Positions 50,415-50,594 of a stretch of 50,594 nt of DNA are shown in pieces. Source of the stretch: Pseudomonadota bacterium. GTDB taxonomy: Bacteria; Desulfobacterota; Binatia; UBA12015. Position numbers and translations under genes: made by a program. The notes under the pieces were generated by a model. The model saw only the letters and a list, made by a program, of their open reading frames with translations. It did no database searches and had not been told where the DNA came from. Every line of letters starts with the position of its first letter. Position 1 is the stretch's first letter. The stretch covers positions 1 to 50,594 of the forward strand of contig SXLG01000071.1 in assembly GCA_005777805.1 (NCBI GenBank), written 5' to 3'.

Positions 50415-50594
50415 GAGGGCTCCGAAGTACCACGACCGCACGGTTCCCCGGAACACAAAAATCCTGAAACCGGCGCCCGGGGGTGGCCCCCTCGATCCCC
50501 TCAAGTTGGCGTTGGCTGGCGCGAAGTGGGTCGGCGGCAACGAGGCGGTGCTCGCCGTACTCCAGACCGCAACTCCGAACGTGAGCGTGCCGGC

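Overview
This is a 50.6 kb, very GC-rich chromosomal segment (one partial gene at the left edge, about 50 further protein genes, two tRNAs). Gene content points to a free-living Gram-negative bacterium of the deltaproteobacterial sphere (Myxococcota, Desulfobacterota-like or Binatota-like): a complete lower mevalonate pathway, many acyl-CoA enzymes, DUF3501 beside rubrerythrin, an RhlB-type helicase, ParE, EF-P, LipB and tRNAs without an encoded CCA. The lineage is an inference from gene content. I see no phage, plasmid, insertion sequence or CRISPR array.

Layout. 1-4601: end of parE, then rhodanese, alpha/beta hydrolase and cyclophilin on +, a PerM-like membrane protein on -, and an atypical crotonase on +. 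4740-12260 (-): a tightly overlapping acyl-CoA operon with two PaaK-like ligases, a degenerate acyl-CoA-ligase-like protein, a CaiB-type CoA transferase, a PaaG-like crotonase and a full-length acyl-CoA ligase. 12261-12599 holds an imperfect 73-bp tandem repeat. 12600-20025 (-): rhlB, a small membrane protein and mvk, mvaA, fni, phosphomevalonate kinase and mvaD; the genes from mvaD to mvaA, and from mvk to rhlB, overlap. A divergent XRE regulator lies upstream. 20549-24732: ferritin-like protein, envelope proteins including a DsbA-like thioredoxin, and membrane proteins. 25034-26492: efp and a canonical enoyl-CoA hydratase. 26493-27022 has no protein gene but holds a strongly structured candidate non-coding RNA on +.

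27023-30873 (-) is a seven-gene redox/sulfur-carrier operon: BFD-type ferredoxin, rubrerythrin, DUF3501, Lon N-terminal domain, small membrane protein, rhodanese-ThiF fusion, MoaD/ThiS-like carrier. Then come glgC, a glutathione S-transferase and a lipoate block (lipB, lpd, lipoyl E2; no E1 here), rnhB with an altered GRG motif, and an acyl-CoA dehydrogenase. 38829-39340 is a broken lipoprotein gene, followed by an AAA-DUF4143 ATPase. 40979-46816 (-) is a glycan locus: CgeB-like glycosyltransferase, ABC exporter, and an 893-residue glycosidase/GT2/membrane fusion. The right end carries tRNA-Leu(UAA), a 54-bp tandem repeat, RNase D, tRNA-Cys(GCA), a BRCT/MerR-like/TPR protein and an RRM protein with a HicB-like tail.

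How it fits together: the mevalonate operon makes isopentenyl diphosphate from HMG-CoA, but thiolase and HMG-CoA synthase must lie elsewhere. The acyl-CoA operon probably activates and processes an unidentified carboxylic acid. The redox operon combines peroxide defence with sulfur-carrier activation. The most notable items are the orphan structured RNA, the adenylate-forming enzymes without a P-loop, the glycosidase-GT2 fusion, and the BRCT/MerR/TPR and RRM/HicB-like architectures. All calls come from reading the sequence; no database search was run.
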